Below the pieces are notes generated by a model. The model made no database searches, was not told the origin of the DNA, and worked only from the letters and a program-made list of their open reading frames with translations. Shown piece by piece: positions 30,791 to 39,362 of a stretch of DNA of 39,362 nt. Location of the stretch: NCBI GenBank assembly GCA_902772645.1, contig CACYBM010000039.1, positions 1-39,362 of the forward strand, read 5' to 3'. Made by a program: the position numbers and the translations under genes. The DNA comes from an uncultured Pseudomonadota bacterium (GTDB lineage: Bacteria > Pseudomonadota > Alphaproteobacteria > RUG11792). Numbering within the stretch: the stretch's first letter is position 1; each line of letters begins with the position of its first letter.

Positions 30791-32095
30791 TCAATGAAAG
30801 TTAAATATTTTTATTAATATATAAGAAATTGGTATTATTATTACACTAGAATACAAGCAATATGCTACAAATGATGGCATTTTTACTTTACCATTAACTG
30901 CTATATTTTTTACCATCATGTTAGGAGCGTTTCCTATATATGATAGTGATCCCATAACAACCGAGCTAACTGATATTGCTGTCAATATTTGAGCATTTGT
31001 AGTCATTAATTCTTTGGCAGTACATCCGCTCATCTTGAAGAATAATAAGTATGATGGAGCATTATCTAAGAATGCTGAAGCAAAAGAACATAGTAAAAAA
31101 TATGCAGTTGGAATATTTTTACCATTGTTGCTAATACTATCCAAGAAATTATGAATACTATTTGTGTTATGTTGCATTAAATATAAAACAGGAGCCAAGA
31201 CTATGAATATTACTAAAAATGTTCTAGCTACTTCTATAAATGGTTTAAAATTGATTTCTTCTATACCTTTATGACGTAATCTTAAAGATAATCCACTGAA
31301 TATCAGTAATATTGAATCCTTTGTATATATTGAAGACACTTCTATTCCACCTATACTAATCTTCATGTCAAGATTAATAAATAATATTAAAGCAGTAAGT
31401 ATTAGCAATATAATATTTAGTATTCCATCAATTTTTATACTAACGGATGTGTCATGGTTATTAATTTCCTCTTTAGCATTTGCATCCTTAGATAATATAA
31501 TTTTATCTATTACATAAAATATAGCTAAGCATAAAACAATATAAAATAACCAATACTTATACATGTGTATTAGTAACCATGTAAAATCTATGCCATTTAA
31601 GTATCCTAACAATAATGGAGGATCACCTAAAGGTGTTAATAGACCACCTATATTTGCTATTATTATTATGAAAAATATAACTAAATGCTGCTTCACTTTC
31701 CTTTTTTTATTGAATGTTAAGAATGGTTTTATTAGTAGCATTGCAGATCCTGTAGTTCCTATTAGTGAAGACAGTGCACCACCTACTATCAGGAATGTAA
31801 TATTCCCAAATGTACTTGGTTTTGCATCAACAGTTATATTAATACCATTACTTAATGTATATAAAGTAAATAACATTATTATAAATGGTAAGTAATCTTG
31901 AAATATAGCATGGCTAATTAGTTTATTAGCATGTTGGATATATGTCAAGTCAAATATAAATGATAATATAGAGAATATAGATAACAATCTTATTTCATAT
32001 TTTTCCCAAAATTTTGGTAATATTAACGGTAGAAAAGCTAATGATAACAAAACTAGTATCATTGGGCTTATTAAAGCAACAGTTGAAAATAACAT
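30791..32095 (-). CDS. CitMHS/NhaD-like ion transporter (putative sodium:proton antiporter)
   Basis: The 434-residue protein has roughly 11-12 predicted membrane spans. Two reentrant-loop-like motifs typical of the ion-transporter superfamily are visible: IGTTGSAMLLIKPFL with NIGGLLTPLGDPPLLLGYL in the first half, and FLDNAPSYLLFF with SLSYIGNAPNMMVKNIA in the second. This is the pattern of the Rickettsiales proteins annotated as sodium:proton antiporter or putative citrate transporter. The substrate cannot be told from sequence; Na+/H+ exchange is the usual guess. The ATG at 32095 is divergent from ribF, 73 bp away, so the two share a promoter region. Confidence 0.85.
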   Translation of the reverse strand: MLFSTVALISPMILVLLSLAFLPLILPKFWEKYEIRLLSIFSILSFIFDLTYIQHANKLISHAIFQDYLPFIIMLFTLYTLSNGINITVDAKPSTFGNITFLIVGGALSSLIGTTGSAMLLIKPFLTFNKKRKVKQHLVIFFIIIIANIGGLLTPLGDPPLLLGYLNGIDFTWLLIHMYKYWLFYIVLCLAIFYVIDKIILSKDANAKEEINNHDTSVSIKIDGILNIILLILTALILFINLDMKISIGGIEVSSIYTKDSILLIFSGLSLRLRHKGIEEINFKPFIEVARTFLVIFIVLAPVLYLMQHNTNSIHNFLDSISNNGKNIPTAYFLLCSFASAFLDNAPSYLLFFKMSGCTAKELMTTNAQILTAISVSSVVMGSLSYIGNAPNMMVKNIAVNGKVKMPSFVAYCLYSSVIIIPISYILIKIFNFH

Positions 32096-32168
32096 AATAT
32101 AGAAATTTGATTATTACCTCTATAATATATTTTATATTCGATTATTTTAAAATAAAAGGGTTTTAGAT

Positions 32169-32726
32169 ATGGATGTCTTTTTTAAATTACAAAAAATGTA
32201 TAATTTATCATTAGCACTGGGATTTTTTGATGGTATTCATATAGGCCACCAAATAGTAATAAATAATGCTATAGCTATTGCTAAGAGGAATAATACTAAG
32301 TCAGCAGTCATTACATTTAAAGAACATTCTAAGTCTATATTAAGCAATAGTAATATAAAATTATTAACAGATAATAATATGAAAATAAACATATTATCTA
32401 ATCTTGGAGTTGATTACTTATTTCTACTTGATTTTAATGAATTAAGATATATGAGTGCTATTGATTATTTAGAATTATTAATAGAATATTTTTCTCCAAT
32501 TGCAATAACTACTGGATTCAATTATGGATTTGGGTATAAAAGATTAGGAAATAATGAATTATTATCACAAATGAGTAGTAAATATAACTATAATTATTTT
32601 GAAATAGGAGCAATAAAGTACAATAATAATGTAATAAGTAGTACATTAATTAGACAATTAATATATGAAAAAAGATATGATAAAGCGAAATTATTACTAG
32701 GGAATAATTTGTATGATATAAAATAA
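32169..32726 (+). CDS. ribF: FAD synthetase domain of RibF, riboflavin kinase domain absent
   Basis: Only 185 residues long. It contains the nucleotidyltransferase motif LGFFDGIHIGHQ, the HSK segment EHSKSIL, TTGFNYGFGYKRLGN and the ISSTLIRQLI motif of the FMN adenylyltransferase half of RibF. The usual bifunctional enzyme has about 300 residues, with a C-terminal riboflavin kinase domain beginning right after the LLGxxY segment. Here the chain ends at LLLGNNLYDIK, and none of the three frames downstream holds a kinase domain; a hairpin follows at once. If functional it would make FAD from FMN, with FMN imported from the host or made by a separate kinase. It is divergent from the transporter gene. 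Confidence 0.88.
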   Translation: MDVFFKLQKMYNLSLALGFFDGIHIGHQIVINNAIAIAKRNNTKSAVITFKEHSKSILSNSNIKLLTDNNMKINILSNLGVDYLFLLDFNELRYMSAIDYLELLIEYFSPIAITTGFNYGFGYKRLGNNELLSQMSSKYNYNYFEIGAIKYNNNVISSTLIRQLIYEKRYDKAKLLLGNNLYDIK

Positions 32727-32733
32727 AAACATA

Positions 32734-32750
32734 TGTAATACTGTATTACA
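32734..32750 (+). terminator. Hairpin directly after ribF
   Basis: TGTAATAC (32734-32741) and GTATTACA (32743-32750) form a perfect inverted repeat eight bases past the ribF stop codon. Its closeness to the stop suggests the short ribF frame is a settled gene end rather than a recent truncation. Confidence 0.5.
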
Positions 32751-32880
32751 CATAGTAATATTAAATATAATAGCAATAGAAAAATATTGATAAAATAAAA
32801 ACTATAAACAATAAATAGTAGAATCTAGACAATATAAGAGGTATACTTTCTAAAGGAAATATTAAGAATATGTTATATAG

Positions 32881-33405
32881 ATGCAATATTATTCAATAAT
32901 ACTAATATGTTTATTCGTAAGTGGATGTAATATTCATGAAAATAAGAACATACAAGATAATAATAATAAAAAAGAAATATCCAAAAATACAAAACGAGTG
33001 ATGCATATACAAAATGGATATAAGCATAATAAAGAAGATACTAAAATGATAAATTCTCTTATAGAACAATATAATAAAAATAAATCAAGTAATACGCATT
33101 GTAATAATTATAGAAAATATTTATATAATAATAAATATCCTAGTTTAGTTAATAATTCTTCATCAGGGATGACTAAAGAAATGAAAGAACAATATAAAAA
33201 AGAACACGGACATTATCATTGTTTTGAAGAAAATATTAACCAACATAATTGTGATATGTTAAATGATAATAATTCGCATAATCAGGATGATATTGACAAT
33301 AATTTATCTGTAAATATTGATAAAAAAACAGGTAATGTACAAGTATTAGATAATAGTAACAGAATAGAAAAATATAAGAAAATTGTATACAAGAGTGACT
33401 TATAA
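32881..33405 (+). CDS. Putative lipoprotein, His/Asn-rich
   Basis: The 174-residue product starts MQYYSIILICLFVSGCNI, a lipoprotein signal peptide with lipobox FVSGC and Cys at position 16. The mature protein is polar, with KEHGHYHCFEENINQHNCD giving a cluster of His and Cys that could bind metal (inference only). I recognise no named domain. The ATG at 32881 lacks a strong ribosome binding site. It lies on the same strand as ribF but behind its hairpin. It would be anchored in the inner or outer membrane. Confidence 0.65.
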   Translation: MQYYSIILICLFVSGCNIHENKNIQDNNNKKEISKNTKRVMHIQNGYKHNKEDTKMINSLIEQYNKNKSSNTHCNNYRKYLYNNKYPSLVNNSSSGMTKEMKEQYKKEHGHYHCFEENINQHNCDMLNDNNSHNQDDIDNNLSVNIDKKTGNVQVLDNSNRIEKYKKIVYKSDL

Positions 33406-33749
33406 TAATTGATAATATTGTGATATAATAGGATAATATATTGATATTATAAGTACATTATATTTTGGAAATGAAACTTATAACAATAGTAAGAAATATA
33501 AAACTAAATATCCTCAAAACTAGTAACTATTTCATAATAACTTCTCCATATAACTTGGTAAAATGCAGTAGAATAATTTTGTAATACTATAAATATAGGT
33601 ATAATATATTTTTACATTAGTACTGACAAAAAAATAGGAATGGTATACGAATAATCAAAAAATAGAGATATACTATATTTACAAGAAATTTACAGTTATT
33701 TTATAATAACATCCATACAGTACTGCTCAATTTGATTTTGCTTGGATTT
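33406..33749. other. Convergent intergenic stretch without a gene
   Basis: No open frame is supported. Two loosely similar segments (actatttcataataac near 33525 and gttattttataataac near 33695) repeat about 170 bp apart. Nothing else is recognisable. Confidence 0.4.
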
Positions 33750-34214
33750 TTATATCATATTATTTATACTGAAATATTTAGTCTGTCTTAATGCTTCTGA
33801 TAATACTATTGCTGCACTTATAGCTACGTTTAATGATCTTGTATTTTCAAACATTGGAATTTTTACTTTATATTTACATTCCTCATATACACCATCTGGT
33901 ACTCCAGTACTTTCACTACCAACCATTAAACAATCATTTGTTTCAAACACAAAATCATAATACATAGTAGTAGCTTTAGTATCCAACAGTACTATTCTAT
34001 TATTTGTATTAATTTCTTTATATAGTTGAAATGAATCATACAATTTTATTTTAGTTCTATCAATATAATCCATACCAGCTCTTTTAAATTTCTTACACCC
34101 AATGACAAACGAAGCAGGTTCTATAATACTTATTGGTATATTAAAACAAGCACATAATCTAGTGAGAGTCCCAGCATTCTGAGCTATCATTGGTTCATAC
34201 AAACATAGTTCCAT
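33750..34214 (-). CDS. trmL: tRNA (cytidine/uridine-34-2'-O)-methyltransferase
   Basis: This 154-residue single-domain SPOUT enzyme transfers a methyl group from S-adenosylmethionine to the wobble ribose of tRNA-Leu. The N terminus MELCLYEPMIAQNAGTLTRL matches the family's short N-terminal motif. The trefoil-knot motifs are CLMVGSESTGVPD (G-x-E-x-x-G) and IPMFENTRSLNVAISAAI. I chose the ATG at 34214 because the conserved motif starts there; an ATG at 34241 would add nine residues. It is alone on this strand, 120 bp beyond the end of rsfS. Confidence 0.9.
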   Translation of the reverse strand: MELCLYEPMIAQNAGTLTRLCACFNIPISIIEPASFVIGCKKFKRAGMDYIDRTKIKLYDSFQLYKEINTNNRIVLLDTKATTMYYDFVFETNDCLMVGSESTGVPDGVYEECKYKVKIPMFENTRSLNVAISAAIVLSEALRQTKYFSINNMI

Positions 34215-34334
34215 ATTATATATAAGTAATACATACGTCACATACTATTAAAACATAACATATAAACAATTGATTTAACATACAAATAAGCAGATCTGTA
34301 CTACATAATATTCGTATGTATTATACATATTATA

Positions 34335-34667
34335 TTAATTAATAACTTGTATAACATTAGGTAATGATAATAGTAATGATTCTATATCATAATGAAAACG
34401 TATGTCAGGTTTGAATAAATGTACCTCTATACCATTAGCTTCGATTGTCACCCAACCATCCTTAGCATTACCTTCAACATTTGGAATAATACCACTGCTT
34501 TTAAATAATTTTGTTAAATATTCAGATACAGCCTGAGTATGTCTTAAAGAGGTTCCTGATCCTATTATGCAGTAATCTATTAATTTAGAACTATTATTTG
34601 ACAGGTCAAATACACATATATTATCTATTTTCTTATCATTTAGTAAATTGATTATTATATTCTTCAT
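34335..34667 (-). CDS. rsfS: Ribosomal silencing factor RsfS
   Basis: The 110-residue protein has the RsfS (Iojap) fold markers: ICVFDLSNNS, DYCIIGSGTSLRHTQAVSEY, then EGNAKDGWVTIEANGIEVHL and the closing FHYDIESL. RsfS binds ribosomal protein uL14 on the 50S subunit and blocks subunit joining when nutrients are short. The gene begins three bases after the infA stop codon, so the two form a translation-related operon (infA-rsfS). Confidence 0.92.
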   Translation of the reverse strand: MKNIIINLLNDKKIDNICVFDLSNNSSKLIDYCIIGSGTSLRHTQAVSEYLTKLFKSSGIIPNVEGNAKDGWVTIEANGIEVHLFKPDIRFHYDIESLLLSLPNVIQVIN

Positions 34668-34670
34668 TAT

Positions 34671-34889
34671 TTACTTTTCTCTAAATACTATTCTTCCTTT
34701 ACTAAGATCATACGGAGTAATCTCAACGGTAACCTTATCTCCAGCTAATACTCTAATTCTATTTTTCTTCATTCTACCAGCAGTGTATGCTATTATCTCA
34801 TGACCATTCTCCAACTTTACTTTATACATTGCATTTGATAATACTTCTAATACTGTTCCACTAAACTCAACTAAATCTTCCTTTGTCAT
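34671..34889 (-). CDS. infA: Translation initiation factor IF-1
   Basis: The 72-residue protein is a single S1/OB-fold domain: [20 protein letters not shown], then [20 protein letters not shown], then [20 protein letters not shown]. It occupies the ribosomal A site during initiation and helps IF-2 and IF-3 select initiator tRNA. Length matches the family exactly. AAGGA lies 11 bases ahead of the ATG. It is followed without a gap by rsfS. Confidence 0.95.
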   Translation of the reverse strand: MTKEDLVEFSGTVLEVLSNAMYKVKLENGHEIIAYTAGRMKKNRIRVLAGDKVTVEITPYDLSKGRIVFREK

Positions 34890-35103
34890 AACAACAATTT
34901 CCTTATGTCATTCTATTGTTAGAATAACAATATTGATAGAAAATGTCACGGACAAAAAAGAGACATTAGAAATACTGGTACAATGTTCCAACATGATTTT
35001 TACAAAATACATCATATTTAAATCGTTTATTTAATACAATGGATGTAAGATTAGTATGATTAATTAGTTAAACATCACTTGTCATAACAAGCAATAAATA
35101 TAA

Positions 35104-35126
35104 GTGGTATACTAACTGTATACCAC
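35104..35126 (-). terminator. Hairpin downstream of the decayed leader-family gene
   Basis: GTGGTATAC (35104-35112), loop TAACT, GTATACCAC (35118-35126) form a perfect 9-bp stem. It lies 30 bases past the end of the minus-strand pseudogene at 35156, like the hairpins that follow the two intact genes of the same leader family. Confidence 0.6.
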
Positions 35127-35155
35127 AAATTTGTTATCAAAATACTATGCAATTA

Positions 35156-35622
35156 TTAAATCATATCGTCTATTGTTTGTAAATAACTTTCAGGTTTAAT
35201 TTGGTCTTTTAATGTAGGTGTAGTTTCTCATCCTGTTCTGTTGCAACATATTGCCGTTCATCATATCTGTATCTTAGATTATTTTCCAGTGTTGCTAATT
35301 TTGGCATTGTGTTATTATTCATGGTCTTTTTGGAGTATTTATCGCTGTGAAATGAAGTTGTATTAGTATGTAGTGTTCTAGTGATATAATTACTGTTGGA
35401 AGTTGTTTACTCTTTATTTTACTTGATAATGATGGTAATATTTCACTATATGTATTTTGTTGTTTCTTTATTGATGATTGACCAGTGGTTATTTTATCAT
35501 TTAGTGACAAATATTGATTATCATAATCTGAATTTTGGTAAGCGATTACAGCAAAAGTCGTACTTCCACTTATTAGCAATAATGATGATAGTATTGCTAA
35601 ATATTTTTTTTGTAAAAAACAT
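35156..35622 (-). pseudogene. Decayed leader-family secreted protein (frameshifts, first at an A8 run)
   Basis: The ATG at 35622, with a GAGG ribosome binding site, begins MFFTKK and then leaves frame at a run of eight A. With seven A it would read on as KYLAILSSLLLISGSTTFAV, a perfect signal peptide, and then QNSDYDNQYLSLNDK in the frame that ends at 35319. A third segment in another frame gives TSFHSDKYSKKTMNNNTMPK and LATLENNLRYRYDERQYVAT, and the end (TPTLKDQIKPESYLQTIDDM) needs one more shift. The upstream sequence shares the CCTATAATTG and CGAGGTAAA elements of 13151-13232 and 14568-14650. The mature protein would have been about 135 residues. Transcription slippage at the A8 run could rescue the signal peptide but not the later shifts. 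Confidence 0.65.
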
Positions 35623-35690
35623 GTTTACCTCGTTAAGAAATATCCTACTCAATTATAGGATAATATGAAAAGGTTAATTTTTAGTTAAAA
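35623..35690 (-). promoter_or_regulatory. Promoter/leader segment, diverged third copy
   Basis: On the minus strand it reads TATCCTATAATTG, then about 17 bases, then CGAGGTAAA ahead of the ATG: the same order and spacing as the two near-identical copies at 13-14.6 kb, with the rest of the sequence diverged. The conserved parts are therefore the likely functional core: -10 box, transcription start and ribosome binding site. Confidence 0.5.
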
Positions 35691-35893
35691 TATTGTATTT
35701 GTTTTGATTATATTTAAAATATTGTTATGAAAACACAAAAATGTAGTATTATTACCACTCTAAACTTTCGTAGATTATATTTTTCAATTACAGTTAGTTA
35801 AGTATACATCTATAAATCATGCTTCTTTCATAGTGTTTACTTTTAGTTTAATCGCTATCAGTAAACACATAGTTCACAATATAATTCTATAAA

Positions 35894-36835
35894 TTAATAT
35901 CTACCATAATACTGTTTATATTTATCGGCATCGATGTATTTACTTTTTAGTTTTTTGAATTTATTTATATTGTTATTTACATTATTATAATTTCCATTGT
36001 AATAATAATACTCGTGTACAACAGGTGTAGTATTTAATTTGTTACAATATGATAATCCTGTATAAACTGATATATTCTTTAATTTAGCATAAATAGTAGA
36101 GTCTTTTTTATATTGCATTAAATATTTATTATTTGTTGTTATGCTATTATAATATTCTTGTATCACTGGTATACGATTTAATTGATCAATTGCTGAACTG
36201 TGTGTATTAAATACTTGTTCTATACTATTATTGTCTTCTTTCATGTACTTATTGTAATATTCATTGCCTTTATCTTGAACATTCAGGGATGAATTATTAT
36301 ATAAATATTTAACCTCATAAAGTTTTAAAATGTCAGAAACATTATTATTTTTTTGTTCTATACTCTCTTGAAGCACTGCATCATCAGACTCACAATCATC
36401 ATCAGATTCATAGTAAATATGATTTTCTAAATCATCAATATTTGCAGAAAGATTATTTTCATTATATACTGTTACTCTAGTATTATTTTGTAGTTTGTTC
36501 TGAATATTATCTCTTTTTTCAAAGTTTGGTATTTTATTAGTATTGTGCACTAGTCCATTACATGAATTATCTTCTTGTTTTAGAAAATCATTGTCTTGTA
36601 TTTGGTAATAACATTCTTCTTCTAGATTAGTGTTTTGTTCTGCGCTGATATACTTTTCACAGTATGATTGTGTTATTTTTTTCTCTGAATGTTGTTGGTT
36701 TGTATATAATGCATTTGTACCGGTATTGCATGGTGTGCTATTATTAATATGATCTAAGTAGTAATTCATACTGAATGATGATACATTTATTGTAAGTACT
36801 GCTGCTGGTAAGATTAATAAATTGATAAATTTCAT
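35894..36835 (-). CDS. Secreted Asn/Tyr-rich protein with a duplicated motif
   Basis: From the ATG at 36835 the 313-residue product starts MKFINLLILPAAVLTINVSS, a signal peptide; an ATG at 36856 would add seven residues. The mature protein is hydrophilic and rich in N, Y, D and E, with an acidic patch (YESDDDCESDD). Near the C terminus a motif is repeated about 50 residues apart: LNRIPVIQEYYN and LNTTPVVHEYYYY. I recognise no family. The frame is intact, unlike its decayed upstream and downstream neighbours. It is probably exported; function is unknown. Confidence 0.7.
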   Translation of the reverse strand: MKFINLLILPAAVLTINVSSFSMNYYLDHINNSTPCNTGTNALYTNQQHSEKKITQSYCEKYISAEQNTNLEEECYYQIQDNDFLKQEDNSCNGLVHNTNKIPNFEKRDNIQNKLQNNTRVTVYNENNLSANIDDLENHIYYESDDDCESDDAVLQESIEQKNNNVSDILKLYEVKYLYNNSSLNVQDKGNEYYNKYMKEDNNSIEQVFNTHSSAIDQLNRIPVIQEYYNSITTNNKYLMQYKKDSTIYAKLKNISVYTGLSYCNKLNTTPVVHEYYYYNGNYNNVNNNINKFKKLKSKYIDADKYKQYYGRY

Positions 36836-36958
36836 TGTTATTTCATATATTAACAACTATAGGTCAAATTATAACATATTTTACTAATTTCATGTTACAC
36901 TCTTGCATATAATAACGATTTACCAATACAAAAGTTCAGTAAACCAATATTAATTAAT

Positions 36959-38089
36959 ATGAAATTTTACAAATGTAAAGTATTAAAAGATAATACTGTA
37001 AAAGTAGAAGTCGCATTAGTAGAAAACGAAAAAGATTTACTTAAATTATATAATAATATAATTACTATTAAAGAATATAAACCAAAAATTAAGGACCCAA
37101 TTAAGTATTTTACATTGCCATTCTTTAAAAATATTTATCAGTTGACAATAAATAATTTTGATATTATTAATTCTTTAAAAATTGCAGCTCATTGTTTTTT
37201 AGATGAAAGGAAATTAATAGTTGATTTTATCATAAATAAATTAAAAATTGGATATACATTATCTGAAAGTTTATCAATATTTGACAATTACTTTGATAAT
37301 CTAATTGTTGAAATAGTAAGAGTATCTGAAAAAACTGCAAATATTAATCAATCTATAAATGATATAATTAATTATTTAGAATCTAAAAATAAAACTAAAG
37401 AAAAAATAAAAAAAGCAGTAAGATATCCAATTACTATGCTAATATTAGTTAATGCAATTTTGTTAATTTGGTTAATAATCATTATTCCTCAATTTCAGGA
37501 TATATTCGATGAGCTAAGTATTGATTTACCACTATTAACAAAATGTATTATAAATTGTAGTAATTTTTTAATAAATCATCCAATTATTATTAGTGTAATA
37601 TTTATAAGTATTGTAGTATATTTTAAATTAAATATCAATATACTAAAGAGTAAATTATTGAAATTACCAATTATAAATGATATAAATAATCACATAAATA
37701 AAATACAGTTCTTTAATTCATTATCACTAATGTTACAAGCAAATATTAACTTAATAGAAGCATTGGATTGTTTGAATAAAGTAGAAAATTTTAAAAAATA
37801 TGCTAGTATAATGGATTTTATTAAAAACGGTAAAACTTTAACGGCCTCAATTATTCTGAGCCAAAAATTCGAAGATTATGAGATATCAATAATATCAGTT
37901 GGGGAAAAATCAGGACAAATTTGGATATCATGTCAGTCAATAGTCAATATATTAAATATAAAAATTAATGATAAATTAGATAAACTAATATCAACACTCC
38001 CAACTATATTAATGATATTAGCAGGGATAATATTAATTATTTTAATATACTCAACATTTACTCCACTGTATAGTGGATTTAATTATTAA
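36959..38089 (+). CDS. GspF/PilC-family inner-membrane platform protein
   Basis: The 376-residue protein has the two-fold layout of type II secretion / type IV pilus platform proteins. The first cytoplasmic helical domain (about 65-145) leads into the hallmark KAVRYPITMLILVNAILLIW with IIPQFQDIFDEL and a second membrane span. A second helical domain follows (IQFFNSLSLMLQANINLIEA, then IISVGEKSGQI), and a last span (LPTILMILAGIILIILIYST). In complete systems this protein couples the cytoplasmic ATPase to pilin polymerisation. No ATPase, pilin or secretin gene is nearby, so partners, if any, lie elsewhere. The N-terminal region is normal in length. A role in a reduced pilus- or secretion-like machine is inferred from homology only. 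Confidence 0.85.
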   Translation: MKFYKCKVLKDNTVKVEVALVENEKDLLKLYNNIITIKEYKPKIKDPIKYFTLPFFKNIYQLTINNFDIINSLKIAAHCFLDERKLIVDFIINKLKIGYTLSESLSIFDNYFDNLIVEIVRVSEKTANINQSINDIINYLESKNKTKEKIKKAVRYPITMLILVNAILLIWLIIIIPQFQDIFDELSIDLPLLTKCIINCSNFLINHPIIISVIFISIVVYFKLNINILKSKLLKLPIINDINNHINKIQFFNSLSLMLQANINLIEALDCLNKVENFKKYASIMDFIKNGKTLTASIILSQKFEDYEISIISVGEKSGQIWISCQSIVNILNIKINDKLDKLISTLPTILMILAGIILIILIYSTFTPLYSGFNY

Positions 38090-38254
38090 AACTGCTTAGA
38101 CAATATTTAATATTAAATATTACATTATAATAAGATATTAATTGTAATACTGATGCAAATAATTATATTTATTTCTTATTAAACAAAATAATGATGATTA
38201 TAGTAGATTAGTTTTAAAAAACGAGAAGAGAGAAATTAGATAGGAGATAAGGAT

Positions 38255-39362
38255 ATGAAAAATAATTTATTAAAGATAGCGTTGAGTTTAGGAATGCTAG
38301 TGGCAGTTAGTGGGATGCAAGTTGGTACAGCAATGCAAAGTATATCTTCTTCGGAACAAGTTAAGCAGAAAAATACTATGAGTAACGTCCCAGCAAGAGT
38401 TGGTTTATCGCTTAAGAAAAAACAATTTGCAAACGCAAGCGATTTTAAACAGAAATATACAATTGATAGACAAAAAAAGGAGCAATCAGTGAACAACTAA
38501 AGAGCTGAGATCATACTATAATGTCTATAAGAACAAGTATCATATTGATAGTGACTTAGAATCAGATATTAACACATTTTTGCAGTTGGATGGAGATATG
38601 CTAACGAAACAATCATGTGGTACAGATGTTGTCAACCAAATTTTTGATGAAGTTAGTAAATTGATGTTAGATGTTGAACAAGATAAATTAGATTTAAATA
38701 ATGATACAGAAGTTGCATTAGTCTATGGCAAACTCAATACCTTAGCCGGGCAAATAAATAAGTTAAACACACAGCTTTACAATTCTAAAGTAACATGTAG
38801 GTATAGTGGACAAACTGTTTCATTGTTAAAAGCAATTAGTGAAACGCAGGGTAAATTCATGGAAAAATCGAAGATGATTCATGAAGATCTTAACGATCTG
38901 ATATCGCAATATGATCAAGCCAAATTAAAGTTTGACAATAGTGATTCGGATTTGGATAGAGTAACATTAAAACCCTTAAAAAAGCACTGGAATCTGAATT
39001 AAAGAAAGCGTAAGAAGAATATGACAAAAGAGTATCAAGCATAAAACAATCATATAGTGCCAAAATAGAGCAATGTAAGAAAAAATCAGGAAATACAACA
39101 GAGTATTTGCAAGTACAGTTAGGACAATTGGACACACAAATAACAGATATGCAGAAAGTGCGAAAGGAATTATACGAAAAATATGATCAATTGATTGAAT
39201 CTCATGGAACAAATAAGGATGAGGGACCTGTACTGTCCGTAATAGATGAATACAAAGCAAAAGTGAGATATATAAAAGAGAACTTAGATAATATTGCTAG
39301 TTTTCAGGAACAAATAAAAAGTTTAATGGGAACAAAAGAGAATAAAATTGATGTAAAAGAAA
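38255..39362 (+). pseudogene. Decayed secreted coiled-coil protein gene, runs off the window
   Basis: The ATG at 38255 has a strong ribosome binding site (AAGGA) and begins MKNNLLKIALSLGMLVAVSG, a signal peptide. The frame stops at 38498-38500. The sequence continues one frame over, reading TKELRSYYNVYKNKYHIDSD, then LDGDMLTKQSCGTDVVNQIF and DLNDLISQYDQAKLKFDNSD, to a stop at 39000-39002. Near 38970-38985 it returns to the first frame, reading TLKKALESELKKA, a TAA at 39011-39013, then EEYDKRVSSIKQSYSAKIEQ and more coiled coil to the window end. At least two frameshifts and one stop interrupt what was a long secreted helical protein. The first 81 codons could still be translated and exported. 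It is related to the decayed gene at 20096-20987. Confidence 0.65.

Noticed and set aside
33420-33720. Loosely repeated AT-rich segments, considered as a CRISPR or tandem repeat
   Set aside because: Only two imperfect copies with no regular spacing. No CRISPR array or cas gene is visible in the window.

Overview
The window is very AT-rich (by eye roughly a quarter G+C). It carries housekeeping genes of a reduced alphaproteobacterium: a CckA-type hybrid kinase, complex I subunit NuoD, a CitMHS/NhaD-like ion transporter, and GyrB, LepA, SmpB, Dut, RbfA, IF-1, RsfS, TrmL and CdsA. Genes are scattered on both strands, operons are short, intergenic spaces are long, and many Asn/Ile/Lys-rich exported proteins are present, often broken. 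This fits an obligate intracellular Rickettsiales-type bacterium; the family cannot be fixed from the sequence alone.

Layout. 0-1.2 kb (minus): two tandem, catalytically degenerate paralogs of the CDP-diglyceride synthase CdsA; the intact cdsA lies at 26.4-27.1 kb. 1.7-7.8 kb: two members of a large exported-protein family (1968-3554 plus; 5541-7761 minus, broken) flank rbfA-nuoD. 8.1-10.8 kb: gyrB with an unusual Asn/Asp/Ile N-terminal extension, then about 750 bp of unexplained non-coding DNA. 11.5-16.4 kb (minus): two secreted all-alpha proteins with almost identical promoter/leader segments, and an outer-membrane beta-barrel protein. 16.9-20 kb: dut and a cckA-like kinase. 20.1-24.4 kb: two decayed exported-protein genes, the larger a repeat-containing surface protein. 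24.4-29.6 kb: smpB, a hendecad coiled-coil secreted protein, cdsA and lepA, with lepA flanked by inverted copies of a leader segment. 29.7-33.4 kb: small secreted proteins, the ion transporter, a RibF lacking the riboflavin kinase domain, and a lipoprotein. 33.7-34.9 kb: trmL and infA-rsfS (minus). 35.1-39.4 kb: a decayed leader-family gene, a secreted protein, a GspF/PilC-like membrane protein and a decayed coiled-coil secreted protein running off the end.

Two themes stand out. First, the core genes look intact while nearly all lesions (lost start, in-frame stops, frameshifts often at A-runs) fall in exported-protein families. Several of these share conserved 5' leader/signal-peptide modules joined to divergent bodies, like a surface proteome that is duplicated, diversified and discarded. 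Second, two CdsA-like membrane proteins keep open frames although their catalytic signatures are destroyed, which suggests a repurposed, non-catalytic role.
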